Source of the DNA: Mycobacterium triplex
GTDB taxonomy: Bacteria > Actinomycetota > Actinomycetes > Mycobacteriales > Mycobacteriaceae
Length of the DNA stretch: 64,000 bases
Direction: 5' to 3'
Assembly: GCF_000689255.1 (NCBI RefSeq)
Contig: NZ_HG964446.1
Location: 4,012,734-4,076,733, forward strand
The translations under genes and the position numbers were made by a program. Shown here one piece after another: positions 32,666-41,627 of this stretch. Every line of letters starts with the position of its first letter. The stretch's first letter is position 1. The notes under the pieces were generated by a model, which saw nothing but the letters and a program-made list of their open reading frames with translations, was not told where the DNA came from and made no database searches.

Positions 32666-33697
32666 TCACCGGGCGTTGGCCAGTCGCGCGACGCCGCGCA
32701 TGACGGCACGACTGACCGCGTGGCGGACCTGGTCGACCGTCGACGCGGCCGCCGGCGGGCCCGCCGTCCCGAGACGGGGGAACAGGCGAAGCGCGTTGGT
32801 GCGCTCGATCGCCGCACGGGCATCGGCGTCCAGGCCGGGGTAGGTTTCCAGGCCCGCGGTGAACAGCTTTGCCGCCACGATCGGCGCGAAGGGAAAGTCG
32901 GAACCGAAGGTCACATGCCCGGGCTGAGCGAACGCAAGCAGGCTCGGCAGTGCCGCGGCGGTCGACGACAACGCGGTGTCGAAGTAGAAACCGGCGAGGT
33001 CGTCCAGGATGTCGGTCAGGCCCCGTCCGGTGTCGCTCGTGATCCCGATCGCCATTCGGTGCGACGCGTAGGGCACGAACCCGCCCGCATGACTCAGGAT
33101 GAATTTAATGTTGGGGTACTTGCGGCGAATCTCGTTGCGGACCAACAGGTATGCCGCGCGGGTGGTATCGAGCAGGAAATCGGTCGCGAACGGTAGCACC
33201 CCGGGCACCGCGGGCCCGGGCAGGTCGGCCGGATGGATGAAGACCACCGTCGACCGTGCATCCAGCGCGGCGAACAAGTCGTCTTGTCCGTCCTGGCCCA
33301 GATAGACGCCCGCCGCGTTCGCCAGCAGGATCACGCCGTCGGCGTGCAATTCGTCGAGGGATCTCGCCACCTCGTCGGCGGACTCCTTGACATGTGGCAT
33401 CGGGATCGTCGCGAAGAACCCGAACCGATCGGGTTGAGCGGTAACGACAGCGGCCAGGTATTCGTTGACCTCGCGGGCCAGCGCCGCGGCGTCGGCCGGA
33501 TTCGGCACGAACGTGGTGCCCGGCGCGGACACCGACAGAATCGCCGTCCCCACGTCGAGGTCGGCCATCGCCGCCAGCGATGCCTCCGGACTCCAGTCCG
33601 GCACGGCGCGCCCACCGGCTTCGTCAATACCCGCTTTACGCAACAGCTCTCGATAGAAATGCGGTACGGCATGATGGTGGGTGTCGATACGCGGCAT
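32666..33697 (-). CDS. Amidohydrolase-2 family decarboxylase/hydrolase (ACMSD-like)
   Basis: The 343-residue TIM-barrel metal-dependent protein has metal ligands in IDTHHH near the N-terminus, VVFIHPADLPGP, ILSHAGGFVPY and FGSDFPFAP. These match the ACMSD / 6-methylsalicylate decarboxylase type of amidohydrolase, which decarboxylates aromatic or ring-opened acids using Zn2+. It is the last gene of the meta-cleavage run (hydroxylase, C-C hydrolase, extradiol dioxygenase), so it may process a ring-cleavage product. It ends six bases from the convergent dehalogenase gene. Confidence 0.86.
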   Translation of the reverse strand: MPRIDTHHHAVPHFYRELLRKAGIDEAGGRAVPDWSPEASLAAMADLDVGTAILSVSAPGTTFVPNPADAAALAREVNEYLAAVVTAQPDRFGFFATIPMPHVKESADEVARSLDELHADGVILLANAAGVYLGQDGQDDLFAALDARSTVVFIHPADLPGPAVPGVLPFATDFLLDTTRAAYLLVRNEIRRKYPNIKFILSHAGGFVPYASHRMAIGITSDTGRGLTDILDDLAGFYFDTALSSTAAALPSLLAFAQPGHVTFGSDFPFAPIVAAKLFTAGLETYPGLDADARAAIERTNALRLFPRLGTAGPPAAASTVDQVRHAVSRAVMRGVARLANAR

Positions 33698-33723
33698 CGT
33701 GGCTCCTTACGTAATCGGCGTGC

Positions 33724-34728
33724 TCAGCGGTCCGGAATGCCCGCACCGGCGAGTGCGGGAACGACATCCTCGCTGTGCAGTAGCGAAGCGGCGCCGGTTT
33801 TGAGTTGGGCGAGCTTGTCGCTGATCGTAGGCCCCTCGGGGGTGTGGCCCCAGATGCTGATGCCCCGATGGGTGGTGGGCTTCCAGGTCGCCTCGTCGAC
33901 CACGATGGGGTTCCAGCCGAGTTCCCATTCGAATCCCGATGGCGTGACCGCGTAGAAGGACAGTTCCTTGTCGTTGGTGTGCTGGCCGACCCCCAGCGCC
34001 ATGCGGAAGCCGAGTTCCTTGACCCGCTGGTATGCGTCGGTCAGGTCGTCGAGCGCGGCTACCTGGATGTTGACGTGCTGCACCCGGGTGCGAATCGGGT
34101 TGAGCCGCAACCGGTTCACCGCGGCGATCGCCACGGAGTGGTGGCGCTCGTTGACCCGCAGGAACCGGATCTTGAGCTTGAGGCCGCTGATCGTCTCGTC
34201 GATGTAGTCGGACAGCCGCGCGTCGAACACGGTGCTGTAGTACCCACGGACCTGATGCGGTCGCGTGGTGGTCACCGCGACGTGGCCCATGCCTGCCGCC
34301 CCGGTGACGAATCCGCCGCTCGCGGCCAGCCGGGGCGGCGCGGCCGCGCGCCGAGCGCGGGTGAACACCTCCTGGGCCAGACCGTTGGGTCCGGGGAAGC
34401 GGACCAGACGCTCCACCCCGCGCAGCGCGGCCTGGTCGTCAGTGCCCTCGGTGACGGGCACGCCGTGTTGCCGGACACGGGCGAGGACCGTCTCGAATGA
34501 CTCGTGGTCATCGAGCTGCCAACCGAGTGCGGTGACATCCTCGGCGTCGCCGCGGTCGAGCAGGAAGCGGCACTCGTGGTCGTCGAGGCGGAATCGCATC
34601 GCGCCCGCTACCGCCTCGTCGAGGTGCATGCCGATCGCGTCGCGGCCGAATCGACGCCAGTCGCCGAACTTTTGGGTCTCGATCACGACATAGCCCAAAT
34701 GAACGTTGCCGAATACCGTCGGAGTCAT
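33724..34728 (-). CDS. Type I extradiol ring-cleavage dioxygenase (BphC-like, VOC fold)
   Basis: The 334-residue, two-domain vicinal-oxygen-chelate protein has Fe(II) ligands expected at H149 (GMGHVAV), H218 (VQHVNIQ) and E269 (FEWELGW), with the catalytic His pair HH196-197 before SVAI. These positions align with BphC-type 2,3-dihydroxybiphenyl dioxygenase, so it should open a catechol ring next to the hydroxyls. The start is the ATG at 34728 whose A overlaps the stop of the upstream hydrolase (ATGA); an upstream extension to 34785 is shadow. The gene is co-transcribed with hydrolase and hydroxylase. Confidence 0.92.
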   Translation of the reverse strand: MTPTVFGNVHLGYVVIETQKFGDWRRFGRDAIGMHLDEAVAGAMRFRLDDHECRFLLDRGDAEDVTALGWQLDDHESFETVLARVRQHGVPVTEGTDDQAALRGVERLVRFPGPNGLAQEVFTRARRAAAPPRLAASGGFVTGAAGMGHVAVTTTRPHQVRGYYSTVFDARLSDYIDETISGLKLKIRFLRVNERHHSVAIAAVNRLRLNPIRTRVQHVNIQVAALDDLTDAYQRVKELGFRMALGVGQHTNDKELSFYAVTPSGFEWELGWNPIVVDEATWKPTTHRGISIWGHTPEGPTISDKLAQLKTGAASLLHSEDVVPALAGAGIPDR

Positions 34729-35576
34729 CGTTCGCCGTCCAGGAAATCGATGGCCAGCCGATTGAACAACTCGGCGCGTTCCCACTGCACCCAGTGCCCG
34801 GTGCGCGCGGTCATGACCAGCTGGGCGTTCGGCAGCAGGTTCAGCAGCATCGGGCCACCGGCGGGGCGATTGACCTTGTCGTCACGGCCCCACAGGATCA
34901 AGGTCGGCGTCATGAGGTGCCGAAGCCGGCGGTCGCGACTGAGATCCATCCGCCACAGGCTGCGCAAGCCGGACGGGCGGCGCAGCGGCGGATTCGCCAC
35001 CACCTCCGGGTCGATCGACGCCCGGTAACGCAGGTCGATCAGTTCGTCGGGCACCGACGCGCCGTCGTACACCAGGTAGCGGCGGATGAACGTGGCGAGT
35101 TTGTCCCGGCTCGGGCCGTCGCCGCCGTAGTAGGACAGCAGGCTTTTCAGCCCGGCGCTGGGAAGGCTCCGGGTGGTTCCGATTCCGCCCGGCCCCATCA
35201 ACACCAGCTTGCCGATGCGGTCCGGGGTGTCCAGCGCCAGCCGCAGTGCCGCCGCGCCGCCATAGGAGTTCCCCACGAAATGGGCTGTGCCGATGCCGAG
35301 TTCGTCGACGAGACCGCGCATCATGTCGGCCAGGTAGCCGAACGGGTCGTCCCGTTCGACGCCCTTGACCGACCTGCCGTAGCCGGGCATGTCGGGCACG
35401 ATCACCCGGAAGTGCGCCGCGAGGGCATCGACATTGCGGGAGTAGTTGGACAGGCCCGACGCGCCGGGGCCGCCGCCGTGCAGCAGGACGACGGGCGGCC
35501 CGGTCCCGGCTTCGGTCAGAAAGATCGGTTTGCCCGCGACGTCGACGATGCGCTCGGCGAGCTGGACGGCGGTCAT
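34725..35576 (-). CDS. MhpC/BphD-type C-C bond hydrolase
   Basis: The 283-residue alpha/beta hydrolase has LLHGGGPGASGLSNYSRN, the meta-cleavage-product hydrolase signature; nucleophile S104 in GNSYGGA; Asp in WGRDDKV; His in RTGHWVQWE. It hydrolyses the C-C bond of the ring-opened product made by the extradiol dioxygenase, giving an acid and 2-hydroxypentadienoate-type product. Its ATG at 35576 overlaps the hydroxylase stop and its own stop overlaps the dioxygenase start, so the three are tightly coupled. Frames beginning at 35918 lie within the hydroxylase gene. Confidence 0.92.
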   Translation of the reverse strand: MTAVQLAERIVDVAGKPIFLTEAGTGPPVVLLHGGGPGASGLSNYSRNVDALAAHFRVIVPDMPGYGRSVKGVERDDPFGYLADMMRGLVDELGIGTAHFVGNSYGGAAALRLALDTPDRIGKLVLMGPGGIGTTRSLPSAGLKSLLSYYGGDGPSRDKLATFIRRYLVYDGASVPDELIDLRYRASIDPEVVANPPLRRPSGLRSLWRMDLSRDRRLRHLMTPTLILWGRDDKVNRPAGGPMLLNLLPNAQLVMTARTGHWVQWERAELFNRLAIDFLDGER

Positions 35577-37162
35577 GCGCTGACTCCGATCGTCTCCGGC
35601 GCGGCCACACCCAGATTTGTGAAACCGGTCGGCGGTGCCGGAAGTCGTTGCCCGGCAGCGGCGGCGGCGTAGATAAAACCGTCCGGTCGAGGCACCACTG
35701 CGGCGGCGTTCTTGTCCGCAAACCAACGAGTCAGTACGCCGTCGTGGTCCCAGATGGCACCCGCGCGAGGGTGGTACTTGGTCATGCTCATCGAGACGGC
35801 ACCCAACCTCTCCCAGACATCCACTCCGTCCGGTCGTGCACCGAAATGCAGTACCGCCCAACGCCCGCCGATCACGTCGTCCAGCAGGAGTTTGTTCCCG
35901 GTCGTATCGGTCACCCACGGCTGTGGCAGCTGCCAGCCCGTGGCGGCATGCGCATCCGGCGCGAGAAACCCGTCGCGGTAGTGCGCGTCGGGAATCCAGA
36001 TCAGCGCGCGCCCCGCTTCGAGCACGCCGGGTATGCGCGTCAACGTGCGCAGCAGGTGATTTCGCAGGAACACAAGCGGCTTTCGTCGTTCGGTGATCAG
36101 CCGCCCGTTACGAACCGTCCGACGGGTGATCTCGGTGACGTGCGGTTGGCGTTCGACCTGATAGGTGTCGAGCAGCGAGTCGGGTGCGTGGCCGCGAACT
36201 ACCGCCGCGAGCTTCCAGCACAGGTTGGCCACGTCCCGCACACCGGCCGCCATGCCTTGCCCGAGCCAGGGCGGCATGGCGTGCGCCGCGTCGCCGGCCA
36301 GGAAGATGTTGCCGACGCGCCAGCGTTCGGCCACCCGCACGTGATGGCTGTAGACGACGGCCCGCAGGATTTTCACCTGGTCTTCGGTGACACCTTGTTC
36401 GTGCAGAACCTCCCACACGGCCTCGTCGGTCACGAGTTTTTTCTCGTCCTCACCGGCGCGGGCCGGGTATTCCCATCGGTGATGCCCCAGCGGCGTCGGG
36501 CAGTCCACGGTCGGGCGTTTCGGATTGCAGTGAAACCGCATCCGGTCGTGAGCGTCCCACTCGCGAATCATCTTGGTGTCGATGACCACCCAGCGCTCCC
36601 GATAGGTGCGCCCCGTGTATCCGATTCCGAGCATGCCGCGCGTCGATGAGGATCCGCCGTCGGCGGCGATCACATACGACGCCCGAATCCGCGCGAGGGT
36701 GTCGGACCGCAGGTCGGCCAGCAAGAGTTCGACGTATCGGGATTGTGCGTCAACAACATTCAACGCCCGCAGACATTCGTGCTCGAGGAGGATCTCGACG
36801 TTGCCGAAGCGCGCAACGCCCTCGCGGAGTACCTGGTCGACCGCCGGCTGGTAGAGGAACTGTTGCGCCGGGTGCCCGCAGCCGCGCGGCGTCATGGTGG
36901 TCTCGATGAACGGCACCCCGTTGGCGTCGACCCAGGCCAGCGGCCGATCCGGCAACATGTCCCGTTGCAGTCGGTCGGACAGGCCGATCGACTGCCAAAT
37001 GCGCATCACCTCGTCGTCGGTGGAGATGGCGCGGGCCCGCCCGTACACGTCGGGATCGCGCTCGACGACGATCACGTTGAGGCCAAGGCCGCCAAGCAGA
37101 TTGGCGGCGGTAGCGCCGGTCGGCCCGTAGCCGATAACTGCGACGTCGTAGCTGGAGATCAT
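35573..37162 (-). CDS. FAD-dependent aromatic hydroxylase (MhpA-like)
   Basis: The 529-residue flavoprotein monooxygenase has GYGPTGATAANLLGG (FAD ADP-binding), the AADGGSSSTR (DG) motif near residue 172, and GDAAHAMPPWLGQGM (GD motif) near 300, the three class A hydroxylase signatures. The C-terminal thioredoxin-like domain of MhpA-type enzymes follows. It adds an OH ortho to an existing phenolic OH with NAD(P)H and O2, making the catechol for the dioxygenase. It is first gene of a four-gene operon, divergent from its TetR with two operators between. The natural substrate may be a 3-hydroxyphenylpropionate-like or steroid-ring aromatic. Confidence 0.92.
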   Translation of the reverse strand: MISSYDVAVIGYGPTGATAANLLGGLGLNVIVVERDPDVYGRARAISTDDEVMRIWQSIGLSDRLQRDMLPDRPLAWVDANGVPFIETTMTPRGCGHPAQQFLYQPAVDQVLREGVARFGNVEILLEHECLRALNVVDAQSRYVELLLADLRSDTLARIRASYVIAADGGSSSTRGMLGIGYTGRTYRERWVVIDTKMIREWDAHDRMRFHCNPKRPTVDCPTPLGHHRWEYPARAGEDEKKLVTDEAVWEVLHEQGVTEDQVKILRAVVYSHHVRVAERWRVGNIFLAGDAAHAMPPWLGQGMAAGVRDVANLCWKLAAVVRGHAPDSLLDTYQVERQPHVTEITRRTVRNGRLITERRKPLVFLRNHLLRTLTRIPGVLEAGRALIWIPDAHYRDGFLAPDAHAATGWQLPQPWVTDTTGNKLLLDDVIGGRWAVLHFGARPDGVDVWERLGAVSMSMTKYHPRAGAIWDHDGVLTRWFADKNAAAVVPRPDGFIYAAAAAGQRLPAPPTGFTNLGVAAPETIGVSA

Positions 37163-37204
37163 CGCTGTCTCTCATTCGCATCGCCCGGTAACCGGGGCCT
37201 GAAC

Positions 37205-37222
37205 CTGTAGTGATCACTACAG
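37205..37222. promoter_or_regulatory. Perfect 18-bp palindrome CTGTAGTGATCACTACAG, operator O1
   Basis: A full 18-bp palindrome lies between the divergent mhpA-like operon (start at 37162) and tetR (start at 37290), in otherwise unstructured sequence. This is of typical TetR operator size. Confidence 0.75.
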
Positions 37223-37227
37223 TAATG

Positions 37228-37244
37228 TAGTGTTTATTACACTA
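37228..37244. promoter_or_regulatory. Inverted repeat TAGTGT-N5-ACACTA, operator O2
   Basis: Six-base arms with a five-base spacer; centre-to-centre distance to O1 is about 22 bp, two helical turns. It shares the GTAGTG half-site with O1. It probably binds the same TetR dimer on one face. Confidence 0.65.
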
Positions 37245-37289
37245 AGGTGGAGACCCGCCGGAGTCAAGACCCAAACGCAAGGAGTCCCG

Positions 37290-37919
37290 ATGGCCGACAC
37301 CAAGCCGCAGACGTCCCCGCGACGCCGCCGGGTCGACGGTGAAGCCTCCCGGATCCGCATCCTGGATGCGGCGACCGAAATTGCCAGCGAGCGCGGTTAC
37401 GAAGGCACCAGCATCGCGCTGGTCAGCGCCAAATCGGGCCTGCCGGCCAGCTCGATCTACTGGCACTTCAAGGACAAGGACGACCTACTGGCCGCCGTCA
37501 TCGAACACAGCTTCGCGCGTTGGCGTTCGGCATGGCAGCTGCCCGCCGAGGGCACGGCCCCGGAGCGCCTCGCCGCGGTGGCGCTGCAGATCGCCCAGGC
37601 CTTCTTGGACTCCCCCGATTTCCTCCGCATTGGGCTGATGCTTGCCCTCGAGCGGCGTCCCGTCGAACCGCGCGCACGAGCGATGTTCATCGATGTCCGC
37701 ACACAGATGCAGACCACGCTTTCCGTCGATCTCCGCGACCTCGTCCCCGGCCTCACCGATGTGCAACTGCAGCAATTGATTACCTATGCGGTGGCCGGAG
37801 CCGACGGGCTCCTCGTCGCCAAGGAGATCGGCGGCGACTCGGTCGACCTCCCGGCATTGTTCGAGATGCACGCGTGCGCCCTCTACGACCTCGCCACCCG
37901 CATGGTCGCCGAGCGGTAA
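37290..37919 (+). CDS. TetR-family regulator of the meta-cleavage operon
   Basis: The 209-residue TetR repressor has helix-turn-helix GTSIALVSAKSGLPASSIYWHFKDKDDLLAAVI and a helical ligand domain. AAGGAG lies five bases before the ATG at 37290; the frame from 37230 would cover operator O2, so it is not preferred. The gene is divergent from the hydroxylase operon with two operators between, so it should repress both until an aromatic ligand binds. Confidence 0.92.
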   Translation: MADTKPQTSPRRRRVDGEASRIRILDAATEIASERGYEGTSIALVSAKSGLPASSIYWHFKDKDDLLAAVIEHSFARWRSAWQLPAEGTAPERLAAVALQIAQAFLDSPDFLRIGLMLALERRPVEPRARAMFIDVRTQMQTTLSVDLRDLVPGLTDVQLQQLITYAVAGADGLLVAKEIGGDSVDLPALFEMHACALYDLATRMVAER

Positions 37920-37982
37920 TCCCGATCGCCGAATGCGACAATTTTTCTGTCGTCGCGGGTCCCCGAGTGCAACGATCAGCAG

Positions 37983-38438
37983 ATGGACATGATGACGATG
38001 GGCCTGATGGGCACGGTCGTGGGCGCGTCGGCCATGGGCATCGCGGGCATCGCAAGGTCGGCCGCCGACAACCTGCTCCCCGGAATGGCGATGAACGGCA
38101 CCAACAAGCATCAGATGCGCAGCCAAATACATTCGCAGCGATGCGAAGCGATCCAACAGTGGCGCAGCGGCTTGGCCGGCGCGCGAGATGCCTACCGGCA
38201 GTGGTCCTGCGGACCTCGCGTCGACGAGCCGCCCAACGTCGTGGGCGACGAGTGGTTCGAAGGGTTGCGGCCCCACATATCCACCACCGGCGAAGCGGCC
38301 AAGTTCCGCACCGCTCACGAAGTGCACTGCGACAATCCGACCCTGATGCGGCTTTCGCTCGAGATCGGACGGGTGGAAACGGAGTGGACCGAAGAGGCGA
38401 AGGGGCGTCGGCGCCGCAGGCGAAACCGGGAGCGATAG
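37983..38438 (+). CDS. Hypothetical protein, mycobacterial
   Basis: The 151-residue protein starts with a Met/Gly/Ala-rich hydrophobic stretch (MTMGLMGTVVGASAMGIAGIA) and has a very basic tail (KGRRRRRRNRER). Two Cys in the middle (SQRCEA, QWSCGP). I do not recognise its family. A longer frame in another phase (37520-38461) covers the same place and the tetR gene but looks like a GC-driven shadow. A membrane anchor or signal at the N-terminus is possible. Confidence 0.5.
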   Translation: MDMMTMGLMGTVVGASAMGIAGIARSAADNLLPGMAMNGTNKHQMRSQIHSQRCEAIQQWRSGLAGARDAYRQWSCGPRVDEPPNVVGDEWFEGLRPHISTTGEAAKFRTAHEVHCDNPTLMRLSLEIGRVETEWTEEAKGRRRRRRNRER

Positions 38439-38457
38439 CACGGTTGGCCAGATCAAT

Positions 38458-38484
38458 TTGACAACACTAAACTCTCTGTATGAT
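38458..38484 (+). promoter_or_regulatory. Candidate promoter TTGACA-15-TATGAT
   Basis: Near-consensus -35 and -10 boxes, but with only 15 bp between them, shorter than usual. It is upstream of the TetR gene at 38524. Confidence 0.45.
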
Positions 38485-38523
38485 CACTGATTCCCGTGCC
38501 GGACTGCGTTAGGACCATTCGCG

Positions 38524-39189
38524 ATGGGCCGAAAGGGTTGGGGCGGAGCACCACCCGCTGACGACGAGGAAGCGCGCAAGCGCATCATCGATGCCGCTTT
38601 GCGCAGCATCGAACGGCGCGGACCGCAGCACACCAGCCTGTCGGTGATCGCCGACGACCTCGGCGTCACCCGCCCCACCATCTACCGCTACTTCGCCACC
38701 CTCGACGAGCTGGTCACGGCGGCAAGCGACGTCGCCCTCGGCGGCTGGACCGCCCGGATCGCCGATCTCACCGCCGGCAATGGTGATCCGGTCGAGCTGC
38801 TCGTGGAAGCCGTCGCCTACCTCGTCGAGCAGTTACCCGAAGAGCCCGTGCTGATGATGTTGCTCGAAACCGATCAGAGCCGGCTGATGAGTCGGCAGAT
38901 GGTCTTGGGTGAATCCATCCGGCGATCGCGGGTGATTCTGGAGCGCACCGAAATCGACTGGGCCGCATTGGGTTATCGCGGCAAGGACTTCGACGATCTC
39001 GTCGAGTATCTGCTGCGCATCATCCAGTCGATGGTGCTGGTTCCCCCGGACCCGCCCCGGTCGGCAGCGGAATTGCGTGCGGTGCTGCGGCATTGGATCG
39101 GTCCGGTGGTGAAGACTCCCCCGCGTTCGGTCGCGAGCAGGGCTAGGACACCGCGCGCGGCGCGTCGCCGACCGCGACGACCTCGGTGA
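38524..39189 (+). CDS. TetR-family regulator
   Basis: The 221-residue TetR protein has DNA-binding domain KRIIDAALRSIERRGPQHTSLSVIADDLGVTRPTIYRYFATLDELVTAA. AGGA lies about ten bases before the ATG. The C-terminus is basic and its last 47 bases overlap the end of the convergent DUF1214 gene. It may control the adjacent DUF1214/sulfotransferase cluster. Confidence 0.88.
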   Translation: MGRKGWGGAPPADDEEARKRIIDAALRSIERRGPQHTSLSVIADDLGVTRPTIYRYFATLDELVTAASDVALGGWTARIADLTAGNGDPVELLVEAVAYLVEQLPEEPVLMMLLETDQSRLMSRQMVLGESIRRSRVILERTEIDWAALGYRGKDFDDLVEYLLRIIQSMVLVPPDPPRSAAELRAVLRHWIGPVVKTPPRSVASRARTPRAARRRPRRPR

Positions 39190-40303
39190 CGGGCTGTTCG
39201 GGCAGGTCGTCGGCGTGGAACCAGCGAAACGACATCAACCCTTCCGGATGATCCTTGGTCGAGATGGCGTTGGGGTGGTCGAGCTCCTCGCGGCTGATCA
39301 CGATGGTGATGCTGCCGTCCCGGTTGGGGACGGCGGTGCCGGAATTGATACCGCCACGGCCGTATTCGAGGTCGGGCGCCGCCATGTACTGGTTCCACAG
39401 CGTCAGGTTCCAGAACCGGCACTTCGGGTGGTGCGACGTGATCACCAGCGCCTCGCCGGGCTCGAGGGCGTACGCGCCCAAGCTGTAGACGGCGTTTTGC
39501 ATCGAGTACCCGTGCGTGGCGGCACCGGCCCGGTAGGGCGGGGCAAGAACATTGTGGGAGAGGTTTTGCCCGTCGGCGAGTTCGGTCGGTTTGCGTTCCT
39601 GTAGCACCAACGGCACGATCGCGAGCATGTCCTGGGTGTAGCGCAGCGCCGCACGCAACGACTGCGCCACTCCCGCATCGGTTTTCGGCGGCCGCACCGG
39701 CAAGCCGCCATGGTAGATGACCTCGATCGACCAGTCCACGCGTCGGCTGTGCGCGGGGTCTTCGTGGTAGTCCCGGGTGAGCACGCCATGCGCGTCCTCG
39801 TCGAGAGCGATGAAGGGCCCGTCGTAGTCCCGCGGCCGTTCGGGGCCCAAGACGCAGGAGAAGCGCCCGTCCTCGTGCAGCGGCATGTCCTCGTCGTAGA
39901 GCACGCCGACGGTGCGATTGGGCCATGCCCCGGGTTCGGGTTCGTTGTAGACGGCGACCGAGTACATCACGCTCTCGTTCGGAGTTCCGCTGATGCGGTA
40001 GGTGCGCCGCGGGTCGATGACGACGTAGCTGTAGTACGCGTCGGTGTTATCCCCGCCCCAGCGGCGGTCCCGGCGAAACGGCGTCAGCACATCGTGGAAT
40101 CGCGGCGCCACCGGGTCCGCGAACAAGGTCACGTCCAACGACAAACCCAGCATCGTGGCGAGGAATTCGTAGCCCTCGGCGACGGCCATTTCTCCGCGCA
40201 CCGCCTTGGGTCCTTCGAGGAACAGATTCTCGAAATCCGCGAAGGCGGTGAGTAGTTCGCGCCACGCATCTGAGCTCTGGGAATTGGCCATGAGCAGCAT
40301 CAT
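39143..40303 (-). CDS. DUF1214 domain protein
   Basis: The 386-residue protein has a C-terminal DUF1214 region: EALVITSHHPKCRFWNLTLWNQYMAAPDLEYGRGGINSGTAVPNRDGSITIVIS. DUF1214 has no established reaction; members occur with hydrolases, P450s and sulfotransferases in actinobacteria. The start could be the ATG at 40291. Its 3' end overlaps the convergent TetR gene by 47 bases. It is divergent from the sulfotransferase gene, sharing the promoter region 40304-40370. Confidence 0.82.
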   Translation of the reverse strand: MMLLMANSQSSDAWRELLTAFADFENLFLEGPKAVRGEMAVAEGYEFLATMLGLSLDVTLFADPVAPRFHDVLTPFRRDRRWGGDNTDAYYSYVVIDPRRTYRISGTPNESVMYSVAVYNEPEPGAWPNRTVGVLYDEDMPLHEDGRFSCVLGPERPRDYDGPFIALDEDAHGVLTRDYHEDPAHSRRVDWSIEVIYHGGLPVRPPKTDAGVAQSLRAALRYTQDMLAIVPLVLQERKPTELADGQNLSHNVLAPPYRAGAATHGYSMQNAVYSLGAYALEPGEALVITSHHPKCRFWNLTLWNQYMAAPDLEYGRGGINSGTAVPNRDGSITIVISREELDHPNAISTKDHPEGLMSFRWFHADDLPEQPVTEVVAVGDAPRAVS

Positions 40304-40334
40304 ATGCGCGCATCAAAATACAGCACAACGTCTC

Positions 40335-40364
40335 TTGTAAAATGTGTAACGACGTAGGTATGGT
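40335..40364 (+). promoter_or_regulatory. Promoter TTGTAA-18-TATGGT with leaderless start
   Basis: A -35-like TTGTAA and -10 TATGGT with 18-bp spacing. The -10 ends six bases before the GTG at 40371, so the sulfotransferase message is likely leaderless. Confidence 0.5.
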
Positions 40365-40370
40365 CCGGAT

Positions 40371-41627
40371 GTGAGCGACGCCATCCACATCACCGATCTC
40401 GCCAAGCCGACATTCTCCCCCGAAGCGCAGGCGATCATCGACGGCATGGCCGCGATGGCCGACTACTGCCCGCTGACCACCGACGCGCTGCACGAGCAGG
40501 CCACTGCGCAGACCGGATTGACCGACTTCGGCGAGCAGGACTATCGCGAGCGGATGGCGGTGCTGCTCGAGGCCTTCCACGAGTTGCCGCGGCTGACACC
40601 GTTCGGCCGCACGTATGCGTTCTCGCTGATGCTGACCTTTCTCAAGGGCCGACTGCGGGTCATCGACCATCTCAAGCGACACCCCGAGATCTTCGATGTC
40701 AGCATTGAAGCGCCCCTGGTGATCGCCGGGCTGCCGCGCACCGGGACCACGCACCTGCACAGCCTGTTGGCGGCCGACCCCGCGCTACGGTCACTTCCGT
40801 ATTGGGAAGCCCAGGAACCGCTGCCGGCGCCCGGAGAGGAGGGCACCATCGAGCCTCGCCGCCAGCGCACCGGCGACGCCCTCAACATCTCCAACACGCT
40901 GATGCCGTATTTCACGCTGATGCACGAGATGACGATCGACCATATCCACGAAGACATCGGGCTGATGGTCCAGGATTTCTCGAGCGGTTTCTTCACCACG
41001 CTCACCCATCTGCCCCGCTGGTCGGACTACCTGCGCGACCACGACCAGACCCCCGGCTACCAGTTTCTGCGGATGATGCTGCAAGTGCTGCAGCACCAGG
41101 ACGGCTACCACCGCCGCTGGGTGCTCAAGTCGCCGCAGCATCTCGAGCAGTTCATCCCAATCCTCAACGTATTTCCCGACGCGACGTTCATCGTCACCCA
41201 CCGCGACCCCGTCGATGTCGCCGTGTCGATGGCCACGATGATGACCTACACCATGCGCATGAGCGTCGACGAGGTCGACGTGCACACGGTGGCCGAGTAC
41301 TGGATCACCCGGATCGACGAGCTGCTCAGCGCCTGCATGCGCGACCATGACCGGCTGCCGGCCGACCGCACCATCGACGTCCGCTTCGACGAGTTCATGG
41401 CCGACGACCTGGCCATGGTGCAGCGGGTCTGGGACACGGCCGGGTACTCACCGTCCGAGGATTCGAAAAAGGCTGTGGCACAATACATGGCCAGCCACGG
41501 GCGCGGCCGGTTGGGCCGCGTCGAGTACCACGCCGAGGACCTGGGGCTGGACAAGGACGATCTGCGTCGCCGCTTCGCCCCGTATGTCGAGCGGTTCGTC
41601 AAGCCGGCCGGCGCGAGCTCGGCGTAG
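40371..41627 (+). CDS. Sulfotransferase-family protein
   Basis: The 418-residue protein has a PAPS-type 5'-phosphosulfate loop, GLPRTGTTHLHSLLAADP (about residue 118), and the 3'-phosphate loop VTHRDPVDVAVS (about residue 282). Sulfotransferase_3-type length and layout. It would transfer sulfate from PAPS to a hydroxyl acceptor, in the cytoplasm. CysQ, which recycles the by-product pAp, lies 2 kb downstream. Its end overlaps the convergent membrane-protein gene by 29 bases. Confidence 0.9.
   Translation: MSDAIHITDLAKPTFSPEAQAIIDGMAAMADYCPLTTDALHEQATAQTGLTDFGEQDYRERMAVLLEAFHELPRLTPFGRTYAFSLMLTFLKGRLRVIDHLKRHPEIFDVSIEAPLVIAGLPRTGTTHLHSLLAADPALRSLPYWEAQEPLPAPGEEGTIEPRRQRTGDALNISNTLMPYFTLMHEMTIDHIHEDIGLMVQDFSSGFFTTLTHLPRWSDYLRDHDQTPGYQFLRMMLQVLQHQDGYHRRWVLKSPQHLEQFIPILNVFPDATFIVTHRDPVDVAVSMATMMTYTMRMSVDEVDVHTVAEYWITRIDELLSACMRDHDRLPADRTIDVRFDEFMADDLAMVQRVWDTAGYSPSEDSKKAVAQYMASHGRGRLGRVEYHAEDLGLDKDDLRRRFAPYVERFVKPAGASSA

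Noticed and set aside
37520..38461. 313-codon frame across tetR and the hypothetical gene
   Set aside because: It lacks a start with ribosome-binding site and has arginine-rich shadow composition; the 37983 frame looks more protein-like.
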